Below, piece after piece: positions 41,280 through 42,391 of a stretch of DNA of 42,391 nt. The stretch lies in the NCBI GenBank assembly GCA_028818855.1, contig JAPPMY010000135.1:1-42391 (forward strand), written 5' to 3'. Each line of letters opens with the position of its first letter. Positions within the stretch are counted from its first letter, which is position 1. The translations under genes were made by a program, and so were the position numbers. The notes below the pieces were generated by a model, which worked only from the letters and a program-made list of their open reading frames with translations, had not been told where the DNA came from and searched no databases. The stretch comes from Rhodospirillales bacterium. Lineage in GTDB: Bacteria; Pseudomonadota; Alphaproteobacteria; UBA828.

Positions 41280-41329
41280 GCCCGGAGAAGGGCGATCCGT
41301 CCGGGAGGAGAGTGGTCTCCCGCCCGGAC
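41280..41329 (+). ncRNA. Structured 5' leader of the AlkB-like gene (leader family copy 5)
   Basis: First hairpin GCCC-GGAGAA-GGGC (41280-41293). Second hairpin GTCCGGG (41299-41305) with CCCGGAC (41323-41329), inner GGAGA/TCTCC, interior GGAGAGTGG. The first loop GGAGAA is identical to that before ssb while the stem bases differ but still pair. Confidence 0.6.
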
Positions 41330-41352
41330 TGCGTTCCACCGGGGAGGACACC

Positions 41353-41913
41353 ATGAGCATCTTCGATCACGGCGCCGCGCTGGTGCCCGACTTCATCACC
41401 GAGGCCGAGGAAGCGCGCATCCTGCTGCGCATCTCCCAGGCGCCCTGGCTCAGCGACCTCAGCCGCCGGGTTCAGCACTACGGGTTCAGATACAACTACC
41501 GGGGCCCCGCCAACGGCCGGCACGACCCGGCACCCCCGTTCCCGCGCTGGGCCGAGGTCATCGGAGATCGCCTCAGCCCCTTCTTCGAGGGGGACATGCC
41601 CAAGCAGTGCATCGTCAACGAGTACCGGCCCGGGCAGGGCATCGGCATGCACGCCGACCACGCCTCGTTCGGACCGGTCGTCGTGTCCCTGTCCCTCGGC
41701 GACGCCTGGACCATGAACTTCCGGACCCGTTCGGCACGCCCCTACGCCCGCGAGGGGCTGGCGTCCGACGAGGTCGCGCTGCTGCCGCCACGCTCCGCCC
41801 TCGTCCTGCGCGGGCAGGCGCGCTCCGCGTTCATGCACGGCATCGACCGTGCCGCCAACGCGCACCGGGCCGCGACGCGCGTCTCCGCGACGTTCCGCAC
41901 GGTTTCGTCCTGA
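41353..41913 (+). CDS. AlkB-like 2-oxoglutarate/Fe(II) dioxygenase
   Basis: 186 residues; ATG 41353 after GGGGAGGA. AlkB proteins remove alkyl groups from DNA or RNA bases by iron-dependent oxidation. Seen: LVPDFITEAEEARILLRI, the substrate-lid and NEYRPGQGIGMHADHASFGPVVVSLSLG block with His-x-Asp iron ligands (MHADH), a second His (FMHGI) and the 2-oxoglutarate-binding R-x(5)-R (TRVSATFR). All three iron ligands are present. In an element that also carries RadC, SRAP and SSB this fits a DNA-damage role. Shorter than E. coli AlkB (216), closer to the ALKBH-like bacterial branch. Confidence 0.92.
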   Translation: MSIFDHGAALVPDFITEAEEARILLRISQAPWLSDLSRRVQHYGFRYNYRGPANGRHDPAPPFPRWAEVIGDRLSPFFEGDMPKQCIVNEYRPGQGIGMHADHASFGPVVVSLSLGDAWTMNFRTRSARPYAREGLASDEVALLPPRSALVLRGQARSAFMHGIDRAANAHRAATRVSATFRTVSS

Positions 41914-42003
41914 TCTCCACCGCCGTGTCCGTCCGTGCCCAAGGCAAGGTCGTCGGCTACCCGGCGACCGCCGGGGCGGACGGCGAAGGAGAGGTGGTGA
42001 GGA

Positions 42004-42055
42004 GCCTGGAGAAGGGTGAACGGGGAAGGGATCGAGAGACGTTCCGGACCCGTTC
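42004..42055 (+). ncRNA. Structured 5' leader of ssb (leader family copy 6)
   Basis: First hairpin GCCT-GGAGAA-GGGT (42004-42017), pairing through G-U wobbles; second hairpin GAACGGG (42018-42024) with CCCGTTC (42049-42055), interior CGAGAGACG. GGAGAGG lies just upstream, as before the AlkB gene. Compensatory stem changes around the constant GGAGAA loop argue for RNA-level selection. Confidence 0.6.
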
Positions 42056-42098
42056 GTCAACCCATCGTCATCAACCAGGATGAACAGGAGACACGATC

Positions 42099-42391
42099 AT
42101 GGCATTCGGAGTGAACATGGCGCAGGTGCTCGGGCGCCTCGGCGACGACGTCGCCATCAACCACCTGGCCTCCGGCGGTCGCGTTGCCAACATGAGCATC
42201 GCCACCGACGAGTCCTACATCGACAAGCAGACCGGCGAGCGGATCGACCGCACCGAGTGGCACCGCTGCGTCACCTTCCAGAACGGGCTGGTCGACATGC
42301 TCGAGAAGCACGCGAAGAAGGGCCGGCTGGTCTACATCCAGGGCAAGCTGCAGACCCGGCGCTGGCGCAAGGACGGCGAGGACTCGGACCG
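42099..42391 (+). CDS. ssb: Single-stranded DNA-binding protein (partial, C-terminus missing)
   Basis: First 97 residues; the window ends inside the gene. MAFGVNMAQVLGRLGDDVAINHLASGGRVANMSIATDESY has the OB-fold start of SSB (here NMAQVLGRLGDD in place of NKVILVGNLGRD), then the conserved ERIDRTEWHRCVTF and KKGRLVYIQGKLQTRRW (binding-site Trp and basic loop). It binds single-stranded DNA during replication, repair or conjugative transfer. AGGAG precedes the ATG. Element-borne SSBs of this kind are usual next to RadC/anti-restriction gene sets. Confidence 0.95.
   Translation, partial: MAFGVNMAQVLGRLGDDVAINHLASGGRVANMSIATDESYIDKQTGERIDRTEWHRCVTFQNGLVDMLEKHAKKGRLVYIQGKLQTRRWRKDGEDSD

Noticed and set aside
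1..42391. CRISPR arrays, tRNA and rRNA genes
   Set aside because: No regularly spaced direct repeats and no cloverleaf or rRNA-like segments were seen on reading through.

Overview
The window looks like a high-GC alphaproteobacterial genome. The evidence is strongly G/C-biased third codon positions, a perfect alphaproteobacterial LexA box (GAAC-N7-GAAC) at 27298-27312, a RutR-type regulator, and accessory families common in Alphaproteobacteria (pRiA4b ORF-3, DUF6197, DUF6573, methylase/strawberry-notch helicase). No tRNA, rRNA, CRISPR array or integrase was seen. The genus cannot be named from the sequence.

Left part (1-8762), ordinary chromosome. A NIPSNAP / GMC oxidoreductase / uracil-DNA glycosylase group runs on the minus strand. 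Divergent from it is a plus-strand uptake operon: a Tat-exported polyamine-type binding protein, its ATPase and two permeases, then a zinc-dependent nucleoside/nucleobase deaminase and a glyoxalase-fold protein. A convergent RutR-like TetR regulator follows. A palindrome shaped like a RutR operator (TTGAC-N6-GTCAA, 2705-2720) lies just after a possible promoter in front of the operon, so regulator, operator, transporter and deaminase may form one nucleobase-related regulon.

Middle and right part (about 9292 to the end), an integrative and conjugative-type accessory element. It starts near an AlpA-type regulator. It carries a MoxR ATPase / DUF3150 / VWA trio, an IHF/HU protein, three DUF6197 domains, a PP-loop PAPS-reductase-family protein, a very long ParB, a GHKL ATPase operon, RadC, an SOS-controlled SRAP protein, a 1511-residue methylase/strawberry-notch helicase fusion, a secreted HNH-excalibur nuclease, an AlkB-like dioxygenase and the start of SSB. 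The genes are tightly packed, often with ATGA or TGATG overlaps. Transcription units begin with long GC-rich leaders; six of these leaders contain a hairpin with a GAGAG-bearing tip, and in two of them an upstream hairpin has an identical GGAGAA loop on a covarying stem. These look like one repeated cis-acting RNA family, possibly the radC RNA motif.

A disrupted island (about 34530-39850) lies inside the element between two direct copies of a roughly 430-bp segment set exactly 5751 bp apart. It holds decayed pieces (IS256-type transposase, SLOG protein, nuclease tail, half a membrane protein), an AT-rich promoter region, and one intact unusual gene, 36479-38953. That 824-residue protein has three tandem transposase-type helix-turn-helix repeats, an IS630-type DDE domain that has lost two of its three catalytic acids, and a C-terminal RpiR-like SIS domain. 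It looks like a transposase turned into a regulator, and it is followed 52 bp later by a small helix-turn-helix protein. This pair is the best candidate for an undescribed system in the window.
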